Shown here one piece after another: positions 33,960 through 45,656 of a DNA stretch of 64,000 nt (the first letter of the stretch is position 1; the number at the start of each line of letters is the position of its first letter). This stretch comes from Chlamydoabsidia padenii (taxonomy: Eukaryota; Mucoromycota; Mucoromycetes; Mucorales; Cunninghamellaceae). The stretch covers positions 1,116,001-1,180,000 of the forward strand of contig JAIWND010000001.1 of NCBI GenBank assembly GCA_025330725.1, in the 5' to 3' direction. The position numbers and the translations under genes were made by a program. The notes under the pieces are model-generated. The model was not told the origin of the DNA, searched no databases, and saw only the letters and a program-made list of their open reading frames with translations.

Positions 33960-35778
33960 TTATGTTTCGTTGCCTAATCTACCAAGTTGTTGAAGGAATT
34001 CGCGCGGCGACAGGATATCCGTAGAGCCATAGGTGATTTTCTTTCTTTGGTTGTTGGCCTAATCATTACAAAAAGTCAGTTAGTAACAATGTTATACCCC
34101 CCCCCTTGCAACTTACCGAAGCCAATTCCTGTAGATTTTGATATTCCACATAATTTCCACCACCGACAACAAACACGATGGCTTCCTGGAAAGATACCTT
34201 GTTTTGACGAGGAGAGCGATTATTCTTGCCAAGTTTAGGATCAAAGTATAAAAAGTCATCAGCTTTGGAAGGTTCATTTTGAGGTGGTGACATGATATCC
34301 GATACAATTTTACTAATCACCAACTCCTTCTTGACCGGTAGCAAGTTCTTGACCCCTGACAGTAAGTTTTCGAATCCACCACCTAGTCCGCCTTCCTTTA
34401 ATCGATCCGTCAACTGAAAGAGAGAAAGAAAGAAAAATTTAGATCTTTTTTATTTTTTATTTTTTCTTTCTTACCCTGTTTCCGATACTGCTGAATCCAC
34501 GGAATAGATCATTTTGAGAAAACCCGCCAGATGCATTTGGATTTGGGGAAGAGATCATCGACGTCATTCGCATCAATGCACGCACCCTATTGAAGAAACA
34601 TCCATAAGACTAGTTAGTGTGATTCATTAACGTTTATGAGACTTACTTTTCAATATATTTAAGTGGTGCCATATCACAACCAGCAGCTTCCAAAGCCTTC
34701 TTGTAAGTAGCCATATCTTCAGGGGAGACTTCTTCAGCAATAGACAGATAGTAAATCAAAAAGAGTCGCATCTTGTCTTCAGGGGTTTTCTTTTCAGGAT
34801 CCCCAATAGTTTCCAGTAGTAATGACTTTCCCTGTAAAAGTAGTATATATTAGTAAATTATCATACATGCACCCTCTTCACTTACTTGTCTGGTAATGTT
34901 TTCTTCAATCTGGAAGAATGTATCCAATTGTCGATCCTTGATGTGGTTGAGTAGAGCCGTTGCCACATTCATATGCATATCTAGTGTCGCTTTTCTTGCT
35001 GTTAATTCCGGTAAGGCATCGATTGCTGATTTGAGAATTTTGGTGTTAGATGACATATCACTACAAAAACCACAAATACATATCAGTCACCACCATGCCT
35101 ACATTTTATTTTATCACTTACATTTGACCCACATCTTCCAGAGAGCTGACACCACTTATCCGAGTGATTTCTGCCGCATCCTTCTTGTAGTTATTCAGTT
35201 CGATATCAATGTCCTCTATTATAAAAGCGAGATGTTAAAAAAAAAAGTTGGTGATCATCGTCATTAGGATCATTGTATGGGGTTACCTGCTACTTGTGGG
35301 AAGGGACTGGAGGCGTTCTTGTTCCAGAAAAAGTCCTTCTTGTCCAAATCATAGCTACGCTTTGTTTGATTGTGTTCATCAGCCTATTAGAAAGATTAAT
35401 ATTGAGGATTAAACAAATGTTTTCGATTTACTTACTTCAATGGTAATCCGATTGAGCTTCATAGACAGTACATCATGGACGAGTGATTGGTAAGTCCAGG
35501 AATGACCGAGCATAGGAGTGATATCCATACTACGATCAAGAAGAATGAGCACTATAACAAAACGTATCAATTTTATTGATTAGTACTGTAAAAACAACAA
35601 CAAAGGTAGTGATTCTTACCAGGTCGTTGCAAGTTGACAGAGTTATTGGAATTTTCGGAAAACAAGTTGGTACGAGAGTTCATAACATGATCTCGAAGTT
35701 TTCCATCCAACTTCCGGGCAATCATTTCAGCAGCATTTCCTCTAGGGCATCGAATGATGGGTATAATGCCTAATAAGA

Positions 35779-35810
<32 letters not shown>

Positions 35811-36789
35811 GAGAGAGAGAGAAGCATTAATATCCCCCCCTTTTTTTTTTTTTTACCTAGTATGATTTATCAACTTACCCAAAGTTACGATCACAGAGAA
35901 GAGAGAGTTGACAGCTTTATCAATAGTTTCTTCAATCAAGCTTTCAGGGGCACTCGGGTTATTCAAGTTGACAAAGGATTCCGTTTGGTTGAGAGAGAAG
36001 ACATCCGCATTTGTGCAGATAAAGTTGAGATATTGATCATAGACCTAACGTATCCTTTGGTTAGTAATTGCTATAAAGAGTCATTATGATACGACTTCTT
36101 TTACCTGAGTAACGGCATCGGATGTATTGTTGGTAATAGTCGTTGTGGCGAATTCTTCCAGTAAAGGACGAGGAATTGTTGAGCAAAAGTTGATATAGTA
36201 AGAATCATACAAGTTTCGGTTCAAGTCCTATTTGTTTGAATCATATAATTAGTATACATTTTAGTTTTTTTGGTTTTATACTACATTACCTCGCACACCT
36301 TTTTGATGTTGTCGGATGTGGGTTCAATAAAGTAAATGGCTGGTACATCAGGTAATGAAGATCGTTCTTGATTCAAAAGCCTATAAAGAGAGAGTAAGAT
36401 TAGTAGCCGTTCCCTAACCCACTCTTATTCCATACTTACATATGCACCGTGATACCATTTTCACGAAGATCGTTGACCCGCATAATGGAAGATACCACAT
36501 CTTGCCCAAATTTGTCAAACACCAATACCTTCCATACCGAGTTGTCTTGAAGTACTTTGGCATCACTGTATTCTTCCATTCCTTTTTCATTGTCCTTTGG
36601 TGTATTAAGATTGAGCATGGATGCAACGGCAGCTAGGTAATCACACAATTAAAAAAAGGTTTAAATCATCAAGAAGCGCGGAGGGGTAAAGGGGATGAGG
36701 TAACAATCAACAGCGTGAGTTTCAATGTTTTCTTTCTTACCATATTGACTTGACCGTAAGGTAGTTGTTTCTGTTATATTTGTCACCAT
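33960..36789 (-). CDS. SLY1: SLY1/SCFD1, Sec1/Munc18-family SNARE regulator
   Basis: A multi-exon minus-strand gene from the ATG at 36789 to the TAA at 33960-33962, about 640 residues. The order of conserved blocks matches Sly1 end to end: VWKVLVFDKFGQDVVSSIMRV at the N-terminus, YFIEPTSDNIK-type and YDSYYINF-type blocks in the following exons, SYDLDKKDFFWNK, the LDMHMNVATALLNHIKDRQLD helix, and near the C-terminus YFDPKLGKN then QEAIVFVVGGGNYVEYQNLQE. The final exon ends LQQLGRLGNET. Sly1 binds the ER/Golgi syntaxin Sed5/Ufe1 and promotes SNARE assembly in ER-Golgi transport. It is transcribed away from HAC1 across a 640-bp shared promoter with AATCCCG (36879-36885) and TTTGAAATTCCGCC (36889-36902) 90-113 bp upstream. 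Confidence 0.9.
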
Positions 36790-37431
36790 GTTTGAATATA
36801 GTGTAAAAAGAATGAAGGACAAGAAGATGACAGAAGAGAAAAAAAAGAGGGAAGAAATCAAAAAATCACAACATTTGCAATCCCGACATTTGAAATTCCG
36901 CCTCCCTTGAACTGCTTTTTGCTAAAGGGGATCCATCAGATGTGCCTCTAATTGATTACATTCTATATATAGATGGTTAGATAAAGGTATGCCTGTATAC
37001 TTTGTTAGCTGATTGCATGAGAATCGACACTATACGTGGACGCTTATTATATGATGTGATGAAATATTGATTCATTTCCCCTCCTATAGCACGCATAAAT
37101 GATAAAGGGATCCCCACCTAATACAAAAAACATCCGCAGTCTTGGTGCGTGGTTTAAAAATATTTTGACCTCCCTTTTTTCGTTGGAAAGAACATTTGTT
37201 CAATTTTGATTGGTTAATATTCATCAGCCCGATTTTTTTAAAACCTCACCCAGTTTCTCATTTTTTCACTTTTCCTTTTTCTTTAGACTTTCATTCTTTT
37301 TTAAAAACTCTTTTAACAAAACCTTGATCTATTTTCTTCCATTGGGTGGTGGTAATAGATCTGTTATTCTAGTTTTTATATATACATCTTTTGGTTTTTG
37401 TTATAAACACACACTTTTATTTGGCACTCAA
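36790..37431. promoter_or_regulatory. Divergent SLY1/HAC1 promoter
   Basis: 642 bp between the two start codons. On the SLY1 side are the half-sites AATCCCG (36879-36885) and TTTGAAATTCCGCC (36889-36902). A TACGTGGACG element near 37033-37042 contains the ACGTGG core seen in unfolded-protein-response elements. The HAC1 leader is T-rich and about 200 nt long. Confidence 0.5.
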
Positions 37432-38566
37432 ATGACTTGCAGTAATACTGATGCTTTGGCGGCCTTGTTGTCGTTACCTGTGGACTTTGCTATCGATCCT
37501 TTGGTGACACTACACTCCTCTTCCATTCCAAACTTGTTTCCTCTTACTTCTGATTTGACTCCTTATGAAGAAGACTCCAGCAGTACAGCAAGCTCATCTC
37601 CTTCTTTGGCCTCTTTATCAGATATTGGTACGACTTGCACCAATCAGCCCATCAAGAGCAAACCTGTGATCAAGAAATCAAGATTATCTTTGGAAGATAA
37701 AGATCAAAAGACAAAAGAAAGGTAAATATACATATATACATATACATAATAACATGTCATACAGTCATCTAATCACATCTACTTTAAATAGAATACTACG
37801 AAATCGTGCAGCTGCTCAAGAATCCCGCGATAAGAAACGACGTTATGTGGCTGATCTGGAAACCAGCAATCAACAATTAAGAACTGAAAACGAATCTATG
37901 AACAAACGAATCAAGCTATTGGAAACTCAAAACCAAACCATGTCCACACAATTATCCGACTTTGCTCGCCAAATCGCCGAATTACAACAACAACTTTTAT
38001 CCAGCAATTCAACGTCAACATCATCATCTGCAACATCTACTTCTTCTCTACTTGCTCATGGCTTTTGCGATTCAGCACGGATCGCGAAAAGTTTACTTTG
38101 TATCACTTCACATTACCTGTAGTCAACATCCAACCATACTCTACTCTCGTTATATATATATTTGCTTTTGTTATCAGTACAAAATCGTAATGGATGCTCT
38201 CAACCCTGGACCTCTCTTCAAACAAAACCCACCACCCAATGGAAATGAATGAAAATGGTTATAAATAACGATGTGTCCTCCCGTATGGATTGGTTGGTAT
38301 GACGACTCTTTTTTTATGTGTATGATCTAGTATTCTTTCTCCCTGCAGCGGAGGTCGTGAAACAAGTAATAGATCAAGAACAAATGGTGCAAGGTGATAT
38401 TTACAACAACAACAACAACAGTTTACTGCCTTCTCCGATGTTATCTCCTCATGTATCCTTGTCCTCCGATGATGAAACCGAAGTCAATGAACCTTTATCT
38501 CCTCCTCATCATATTGGATTCCAATTGGACGACTTCTTTGATTGGCAAGGTCAACAAACTGTGTGA
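37432..38566 (+). CDS. HAC1: HAC1/XBP1-type bZIP factor with unconventional IRE1 intron
   Basis: Exons 37432-37721 and 37792-38075 are joined by a normal GT-AG intron. The second part encodes the bZIP: KERILRNRAAAQESRDKKRR basic region (about residues 94-113) followed by Leu/Ile heptads to about 160. It matches Hac1/XBP1, including the NRxAAxxSRxKK core. Read on without further splicing, the frame stops at 38122 (206 residues). If the 270 nt between 38076 and 38345 are removed, the frame continues through 38346-38566 with AAEVVKQVIDQEQ and an acidic tail ending LDDFFDWQGQQTV, giving 264 residues. That tail (many Asp/Glu/aromatics) resembles an activation domain. The borders sit in hairpins that fit IRE1 sites (see separate entries). 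Role: master activator of ER chaperone genes. Confidence 0.85.
38063..38089 (+). promoter_or_regulatory. Candidate 5' IRE1 cleavage hairpin
   Basis: TTTTGCGATT pairs with GATCGCGAAA (10 bp, two G-U), leaving the 7-nt loop CAGCACG with G at position 3. IRE1 would cut after position 38075 (CAG|CACG). The usual sixth-position G is C here, but the loop size and cleaved G fit. Confidence 0.7.
38338..38354 (+). promoter_or_regulatory. Candidate 3' IRE1 cleavage hairpin
   Basis: CTCC pairs with GGAG around the 7-nt loop CTGCAGC (38343-38349), a full match to the CNG|CNGN loop consensus. Cleavage after 38345 yields exon 3 at 38346. CTGCAG would also pass as a spliceosomal acceptor, so the site alone is not proof. 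Confidence 0.7.
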
Positions 38567-39090
38567 TTGTGCTGCTATGATTAAATTTGTTTAGTAGTTT
38601 GGTTTTTATTTTATTTTATAGTCATATATCTTGGTTAGCTCTAGCTATAGTCATTTGTCCATATGTTTTTACTTCATCCATTGTTATTAGTTCCCCTTCT
38701 TTCCCGATCTTCATCATTCCACTAATGTCCTTTTTTTTTAACTTTATTCTATCTTTTTACTTAATAAAATCTTTCTATATCAGATCATTTATGCATTTGG
38801 ATCTTGTCTTCTTCTATACTACATAATCAACAAGGTTTTATGGTATAAATGATCTTTACTAACAGTAAATACATTACCCTGTATATAAATGCTATACTAA
38901 GACACATCATGTTAATCTATACTACTTGTATACTATTATGCCCACACCCATCCAAAGATTCCGGTCTTTTGCTTCTTGTTCCCAGTTAATAGTATATGAT
39001 AGGCGCAAAAGTATTCCATACGTTCTTCAGGTTCATATTAAGTACCTTCAAAAGGCACTACACCCCGAAAATTTTAAAACCTCTTACGCG
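38567..39090. other. 3' flank of HAC1 and intergenic DNA
   Basis: AT-rich 3' UTR and intergenic DNA with an AATAAAATC signal near 38763. No gene is supported. Confidence 0.5.
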
Positions 39091-39630
39091 GGAAATGCAA
39101 GGCGCACGGGATTTTGGTGCTCGGCGTTTGAAAATGAAGTTCACTTTCGTCTGCGTACGTACATACAGTACATAGGGGAAAAAAAACTTCACCGCAAAGA
39201 AAAGGTAAAAGTCATCGCAAGTCTGGACTGACCGACATAAGGGTCTTGGAGCTTGGCTTTTGCGGTGACTTATGTTGGAAATATGCTATAGTGTCCACAT
39301 CGCCACTTTAATCATTAGCATTCGTTGACAATGGAGCGAGTAGAGCCTTTTCCAAATCTTAGTAGAGGCAGGGGGATCTGAAAATGAAATCTGGTTCCTC
39401 TTCGTACTTTTTTTTTTATTCCACATCCTTTTTTTAAAAAAGTCAGGGTAAAACGATCTTGAGGCTATATTGCTCCATATAAGGTACTTCGTACAATGAT
39501 CATTATGTAAAGTTTGTTGGAAATAGGCTAAGGAACGCACATGGTCACTTTTGTCATTAGCATCGCTTGTTCATTAAGGTAGTAGAACTCTCTTAAGATT
39601 CCAGGCGAGAGTAAGCGGGTTTTGAAATAA
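39091..39630 (-). repeat. Dispersed 220-240 bp repeat, array of about two units (minus orientation)
   Basis: The left end AATGCAAGGCGCACGGGATTTT resembles the inverted terminus of the element at 29194. One good unit follows at about 39200-39410 (core ATCATTAGCA at 39311) and one degenerate unit at about 39470-39630. The stretch ends with GCGGGTTTTGAAAT at 39615-39628. Confidence 0.7.
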
Positions 39631-40985
39631 GTTTTGTCTTGTGTGTTAATTTTCTTTTCTTTTCTGCCATAAAACAGCAAATAAAAAATCCTTTATCTTC
39701 TTTTCTTTTCCCCCTCCGCTCTTTCCCATTTTATCACAATTCTACTTTTTCGGGTACTCCCCGCTTTGTGATTGGTAAATTACATCTATTGACTACAACA
39801 CTCCTTACATTACTGATTACAACTCGACGCTTGCACCATCTTATACGACATAGTACACTTTTTGTAAATACTCACACACACATTTTATGACAGACAAAAT
39901 GTAACCAAACCTTTCTCTCTCTCTCTCTCCGGATGAGAACGACAGGCGCTTCTCAAGTGGATTAATCAATGGAGGTAGGAAAAAAAATGGTAGTGATAGA
40001 GGCTGACTCTCTATGACAGGGCTGTGTACTGAAGACTGGAGATTCTCTCTTTTTTTTTTTTTTTAACCAGCATATAATTACAAATCTGACTACAGAATCG
40101 ACTGACAAAAGGTAAAACTAAAAAAAAGACTGGATGATGTGAATCGGTCTTCTCTTCTTGGACCATCTACTGACAATAACCTTGATAGTGGCTGGTGATC
40201 AACGACATATTACGATAAGTCATCTTTCTTCTAGTACGATCAGGTGATCAACAATACAGCCGAATCAGGATTTTTTCTTCGGCAAGATTAGACTGTCTGT
40301 ATACAGTAGGATCTGGTGGTGAACAAATACATTTAGTGGTGGTGGATATCTCTTCGATTGGATCAAATGATTGGATGATAAACACAAGCAATGGTTGATT
40401 GACGAGTCTATACTTTTATTACAACTAGATACTAGTCAAAAAAAGATGCCATGGAATTGAACGTTGTGGATGAACCTCAGCAAAGTTGAACTTGTGTCAA
40501 AAAGGGGTAAGAACTAAAAGGAACAATACATGTTTAGCGTCTTTGTGGTTGTTGTTTATACTAATCTGTTTTTACTCCTGTAGGGTGTACTTTTTGAGGA
40601 TTTTAGTACTGCCAATGTTTATGTGATCAACTATGCGTCGTTTACAAGTTGTTGGGACATATCTATGTTGCTCAAAGCAGTTTGGCGGGAACAGCAGTGA
40701 TCAAATAACCCACATCATGTTAGGTGGATCAACACCAACACTAACTCATCTCCGGCATGATCGATCAATGGAACAATAGAATCAGCAATCAGTTATAGAT
40801 GTGGATATAAAAGTAGCGCCATCCACCTCTCACCTATACCATCAGCATAAGCACCCAATCTTTACGACGCGGCAAAAAGAAATAGATATACTTTGATTAT
40901 AGTCCTTTAATTTAGTTTGACGAAGAATGATCAGCATATACTTCACCCTTTTTATACATACAATTAAATTAATAAAAACCTACTA
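39615..40985 (+). ncRNA. Probable spliced non-coding transcript
   Basis: No frame over about 83 codons exists. Gene-like signals are ordered on the plus strand: GCGGGTTTTGAAAT at 39615-39628, a T/C-rich leader to about 39730, a well-formed intron at 40507-40583 with donor GTAAGAA, branch-like TACTAAT (40559-40565) and acceptor CTCCTGTAG, and AATAAA at 40971-40976. It could be a decayed protein gene. Expression has not been shown. Confidence 0.35.
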
Positions 40986-41888
40986 TTTTAATCTGACTCT
41001 TTATTCGGATAAACTATAATGTTCACTATCATCGGGATTATACCCATGATTTCTTTCCAAGTGAAAATGAAATGCATCTCGATTTAATCACGAAAAATCG
41101 TTGGTCACAGCAGATTATAATCATACCAAATCATACATAGTCCTGGAAGAAGCAAGTGGATGATGACCAAGAGGGGCAGTTACAATAGGCGATAATGCAA
41201 ACCCCGATTATGCTAAAAATCTGATAGGTGTCACCTTTAAGTTACACGTTAGGTCATCACGAGCTTTATTAAATAAAAGCAACAAAAAAATATACGATGT
41301 TTAAAAGTAGTTGAAAGAAATGATCAAAAGCAATCATAGATAGGAAAAGAAAGCAAACAGTCAGTTAGTACATGTGATCAGCTCTTTTTGTCTATGGAAA
41401 TGGTAAAGCGTACCTGAAACAGTGAAGGGTTGGAAAGCGGTAACTCGCCAGGAAAACTGTAATAAACCCCCCCCCCGGATGCAGTCCCGATAGCCACCTA
41501 TATTCGTGAATGTTCGATTGGGAAATCGTTGAAGCCTCAGTGGCACATACGGGAAGTGGAAGGAGGAGGGCGGAGAGAAGAGACACCTGGTCAAATGAGC
41601 TTGAAGGAGAGGAAGGAGGACCAGGCAATTGAAGAAGAGGGAGAAGAAGAAAAAATGAAGGTGAAGAAATTGCAGCCTTTTATAAGATGAAGGAACACCC
41701 TCGTCAATCAATGTGAGGTAATAATAGAAGAATGAAAAGGGGTAGCTGAATTAATCAATTCAATCAATGTTGGGGAAACGGTAGAGTCGTATGTAGGAGT
41801 CAGGTTCATTATTTACGAATACTGATCATCAAGCCAGTTTGTAATGGTGGCGGGATTTCACATAATTTCCTATCAATGCAAAGGGAAA
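40986..41888. other. Intergenic; no supported gene
   Basis: The minus-strand frame at 41361-41711 is Phe/Pro-rich, interrupted by a C9 run and has no recognisable domain. GGCGGGATTTCA lies at 41849-41860, just before the repeat array. Confidence 0.45.
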
Positions 41889-42510
41889 TGCTAGGCGCAC
41901 GGAATTTTGGAAGAGCACTACTCGCTTAACTGTCAACAGATGCTAATGATTAAAGTGGCGATGTGGATACTATAGCATATTTCCAACTTACTTTACCGCA
42001 AAAGTCAAGCCCCAAGATCCTTGTGTCAGTCTATCCAAGCTTGCGATGACTTTTACCTGTCCTTTGTAAGAAGAACAAAAAGTACGAAGAGGAACCAGAT
42101 TTTATTTTCAGATCCCGCCTGCCTCTACTAAGATTTGGAAAGGGCTCTGCTCGCTTAACTGTCAACGGATGCTAATGATTAAAGTGGCGATGTGGACACT
42201 ATAGCATATTTCCAACATAAGTCACCGCAAAAGCCAAGCTCCAAGACCCTTATGTCGGTCAGTCCAGACTTGCGATGACTTTTATCTGTCCTTTGTAAGA
42301 AAGAAAAAAAAGTACGAAGAGGAACCAGATTTATTTTCAGATCCCGCCCATCTCTACTAAGATTTGGCTCTACTCGCTCAATTATCAACAGATGCTAATG
42401 ATTAAAGTGGTGATGGCATATTTCCAACATACTTTACCGCAAAAAATCAAGCTACAAGACTTTTGTGTCAGTCTGTCCAAGCTTGCGATGACTTTTGCCT
42501 GTCCTCATAG
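41889..42510 (+). repeat. Dispersed repeat, three tandem units (plus orientation)
   Basis: Begins with the terminus-like AATGCTAGGCGCACGGAA and continues as three direct units of about 223-229 bp; the TGCTAATGAT core starts at 41941, 42170 and 42393. The third unit is internally deleted. The units match those at 29.2-29.9 kb closely by eye. Confidence 0.8.
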
Positions 42511-42811
42511 AAAACAATTCATTCATTCATACCTTCCCAGCGCCTTTTGCATTTCGATTCAAAGACAGCCTAATAGCGAAGCCACAACTCCCAACTCGTT
42601 TTTTGTTACTACGCACCAACACATTGGTGCCCAAAAAAGCGGTGTTTCAAAAGGCGGGATGTGAAAGTTTAGTTTGAGATTGTCCTAGGATATTTTAAAG
42701 TAGATGAACTAAGCAAAACTTCAAAACCCCTGTTTACTATTATATATCTGTGGATTAAAGAAAAGTATCATCTTTTTTTTTTTTTTTTCTTTTTACTTAA
42801 CAAAAAGAACC

Positions 42812-44497
42812 ATGTCCACCCTGAATAAAATTAAGGAAACTGTTGACGAACAATTGAACGGAGGCGCCACTTTTATTAGTAAGTCATCTACCAAGAACCT
42901 CACAAAAGATGTTCATTTTTTTCTTTATAGTCTTTGGTGCATCAGGTGATCTGGCAAGAAAAAAGACCTTCCCAGCCCTTTTCCGCTTATACAAGAACAA
43001 GCTTTTACCTAAATCCACCAACATTCTCGGGTATGCACGCTCTCATTTGGATCATGATGCATTTTTGGAAAGAGTGACCGAGCATATCAGTAAAGAAGAA
43101 GACAAGAAAACTGTGGATGAATTCACCAAGCTGTGTAGTTATGTGTCTGGACAATATGATGAAGATGATTCCTTTAAAAAGTTGAACGAGGTGATATCAA
43201 AATCAGAAGATGAGCGGGGAATGAAATCTGGACAGAAAAACCGTATCTTTTACATGGCTTTACCCCCGTCGGCGTTTTTGGACGTGGCCAAGGAATGTCG
43301 AAAGTTGACTATCTCTCCGGATGATCAGAGTGTTAATCGTATTGTGATTGAGAAACCATTTGGAAAGGATACGGATTCTTGTAATGAACTATTGAAGAAC
43401 TTGAAACCACTGTTTAACGAAAATGATGTAAGACTTGCATGAATGTCGGGATTTACAATAACTTCGCCTTTTTTTGTTAGACTTATCGGATCGATCATTA
43501 TCTTGGGAAAGAAATGGTCAAGAACATCATGCCATACCGATTCTCGAACACTTTGTTTTCTTATTTGTGGAACAGTAGCCATATAGATTCAGTTCAGATC
43601 ACTATGAAAGAGCCATTTGGAACAGATGGCCGGGGTGGTTATTTCGACGAATATGGCATCATCAGGGATGTAATGCAAAATCGTAAGTCCGCTATTCATG
43701 CGAACCAAAAATACACTAATACTAAAACCTACAAACATATGATTCTAGATTTACTTCAAATCATGTCACTTGTAGCCATGGAACGACCTATTGGACGAGA
43801 TGCGGAAGCGATTCGTGATGAAAAAGTCAAGGTACTACGATGTGTCAAACCCATCGAATTAAAAGATGTGTTGATCGGACAATATGTGGGGAATGGTTCA
43901 TCCCCTGGCTACTTGGAAGACAAAACCGTCCCTCAAGACAGTTTATGTGCAACCTATGCGGCAATGGTACTGTGGATCGACAATGAACGTTGGGATAAGG
44001 TGCCATTTATTTTAAAGGCCGGTAAAGCATTGGACACTGCCAAGGTGGAAGTACGAGTACAATATAAAAAGGTACCGGGTAGTCTCTATGGTGGTGTGAG
44101 CCGTAATGAAACCATCATGCGCATCCAACCTAATGAAGTGATCTATACAAAGTTCAACAACAAGAATCCTGGTCTGACCGAGCACACGATGGTGACTGAA
44201 ATGAATCTCACATATAAAGAACGTTTCAAAAACTTGCAGATTCCCGACGCCTATGAGTCTTTGATCTTGGATGTCATGCGAGGCGATCACTCCAACTTTG
44301 TACGTGATGATGAACTGGATGCGGCTTGGCGGATCTTTACTCCTGTCTTGCATCAAATCGAAAAAGAACGTATCAAGCCTGAACCTTACAAGTATGGAAC
44401 CCGTGGTCCTGATCAAGAAAGTCAGTTTGTGCAGAAATATGGGGTCGAGCAATTAACGCAGGGTTATACATGGCCTCAACAAGATGTCGAGGTGTGA
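42812..44497 (+). CDS. ZWF1: Glucose-6-phosphate 1-dehydrogenase
   Basis: Four exons, 42812-42878, 42931-43427, 43481-43682 and 43749-44497, encode 504 residues, the normal length. The NADP-binding fingerprint is IFGASGDLARKK near residue 25. EKPFGKD and the catalytic YRIDHYLGKE (about residues 187-196) are intact, as is EPFGTDGRGGYFDEYGIIRD in the C-terminal domain. The enzyme oxidises glucose 6-phosphate to 6-phosphogluconolactone in the cytosol, producing NADPH for the oxidative pentose phosphate pathway. The otherwise conserved RFANR segment reads RFSNT, a deviation near the dimer/substrate region. TTCAAAACCCC, a weak relative of the recurrent motif, lies about 90 bp upstream, and a T18 run is in the leader. 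Confidence 0.95.
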
Positions 44498-44509
44498 TTG
44501 AAATCCCGC
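44498..44509 (-). promoter_or_regulatory. TTGAAATCCCGC motif
   Basis: Recurrent motif (complement GCGGGATTTCAA) just downstream of the ZWF1 stop and 113 bp upstream of the PIP-box gene's ATG. The intergenic gap is only 125 bp, so the motif belongs to the downstream gene. Confidence 0.5.
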
Positions 44510-44622
44510 TCTTTTTTTTTTTTTTCTGATTGTCGCAAAATTTTCCCTGCGCTTTTTGAATACAAATAAAATAAAAACACTACAAAGCTCTTCTTTCCCC
44601 TTAATTTTTTCACTTTTACATC

Positions 44623-45525
44623 ATGTCTACTTTGAAGACGTTTGGATTCAACGTTAGGCGTAAAAGAACTCAAGAATCACCAACTCCTTCAAAACAAGAC
44701 AAAAATATCACCTCGACTCATGAATCCAGCGTAGTCTTTACACCAGCTGCCGCTTCACCAATTGACTCGTTCCATCTTCACAAGTCAAAACCCACCAAGC
44801 GGAAATCACCACCTAAACAAGCAACTCTATTGCCCTTCTTCTTTACTCAACAACAACAAAAACAACAGGCATCATCACCAAAATCGAATACCCGTGATAC
44901 TCCATCATCTCAACAACAACAACAACAACAACAACAACAAATAGAACAGCACTCACATTTGATACCACAGCAACAATCGAATACTGATAAGGACGACGAA
45001 AACGAGGTATGCCAGATTCGACGACGCGTCTCTTTGGTGGATTTGTTACCATTACTTATGGAGACTTATCATAACGACGTTGACGACTTTAATTCACACA
45101 ATGACCAACAGCAAACCCGACCCATGATTCTGCTTCAAGTAAAACCAAGTAAAACCATCTATGCGATACCTGGCGAAAAGACTCAAGAACGACCATGTTT
45201 AAGGCGCCAACGACAATCCGAGGAAAAGGAACAAGGTAAAAAAACAACCCCCAAGTAGAAAGGGGGAAGGGCTATGACTGATCTATCTCTTTCTCTCTGT
45301 TTTTACTTAGTAAAAAAACGATCGTGCTCAACAACAACAACTATACTCAAAAAGAATCATACCTACCCTTTCCTGGATGAATTCGACTCTCAAGAAGACG
45401 ATAATGGTTATACATCAATGCGGCATTGTCTATCAACACAACAAGTCAACTCTTTGCTTTTGGATATTGCAAACGAATACTTGGCTTTTGACAATAACGC
45501 CTGGTGTGCTACTTATCTAGGCTGA
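44623..45525 (+). CDS. PIP-box-containing, PCNA-binding candidate
   Basis: Two exons, 44623-45235 and 45311-45525, give 275 residues. Most of the protein is disordered and Gln/Ser/Lys-rich. At residues 66-73, QATLLPFF after a basic KRKSPPK stretch is a full match to the PCNA-interacting peptide consensus (Q-x-x-L-x-x-F-F), of the kind found in replication and repair proteins. The N-terminus MSTLKTFGFNVRRKRT and the C-terminal helix QQVNSLLLDIANEYLAF look conserved. A second structured patch, RRVSLVDLLPLLMETY, lies near residue 140. I cannot name the family; a replication or chromatin role is inferred from the PIP box. A polyQ of ten (CAA) follows. The promoter carries the E2F-like motif. Confidence 0.7.
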
Positions 45526-45656
45526 AGGGTTATGATGTTTAGTTATAGTTTATGTTTATTTACTTTAGCTCTTTTTACGTTATTATTTGCTCTCCATGCT
45601 TTATCTTTATACATCAACATCTTAATAAAAATGATAAGTATTGACACAGAAGGGCG

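Noticed and set aside
38076..38345. Ordinary spliceosomal intron in HAC1 using CTGCAG as acceptor
   Set aside because: No good GT donor near 38075 gives the right phase, whereas both hairpin loops do. Not excluded without RNA data.
41361..41711. 116-codon minus-strand frame
   Set aside because: Phe/Pro-rich, crosses a C9 run, TTG start only, no recognisable domain.
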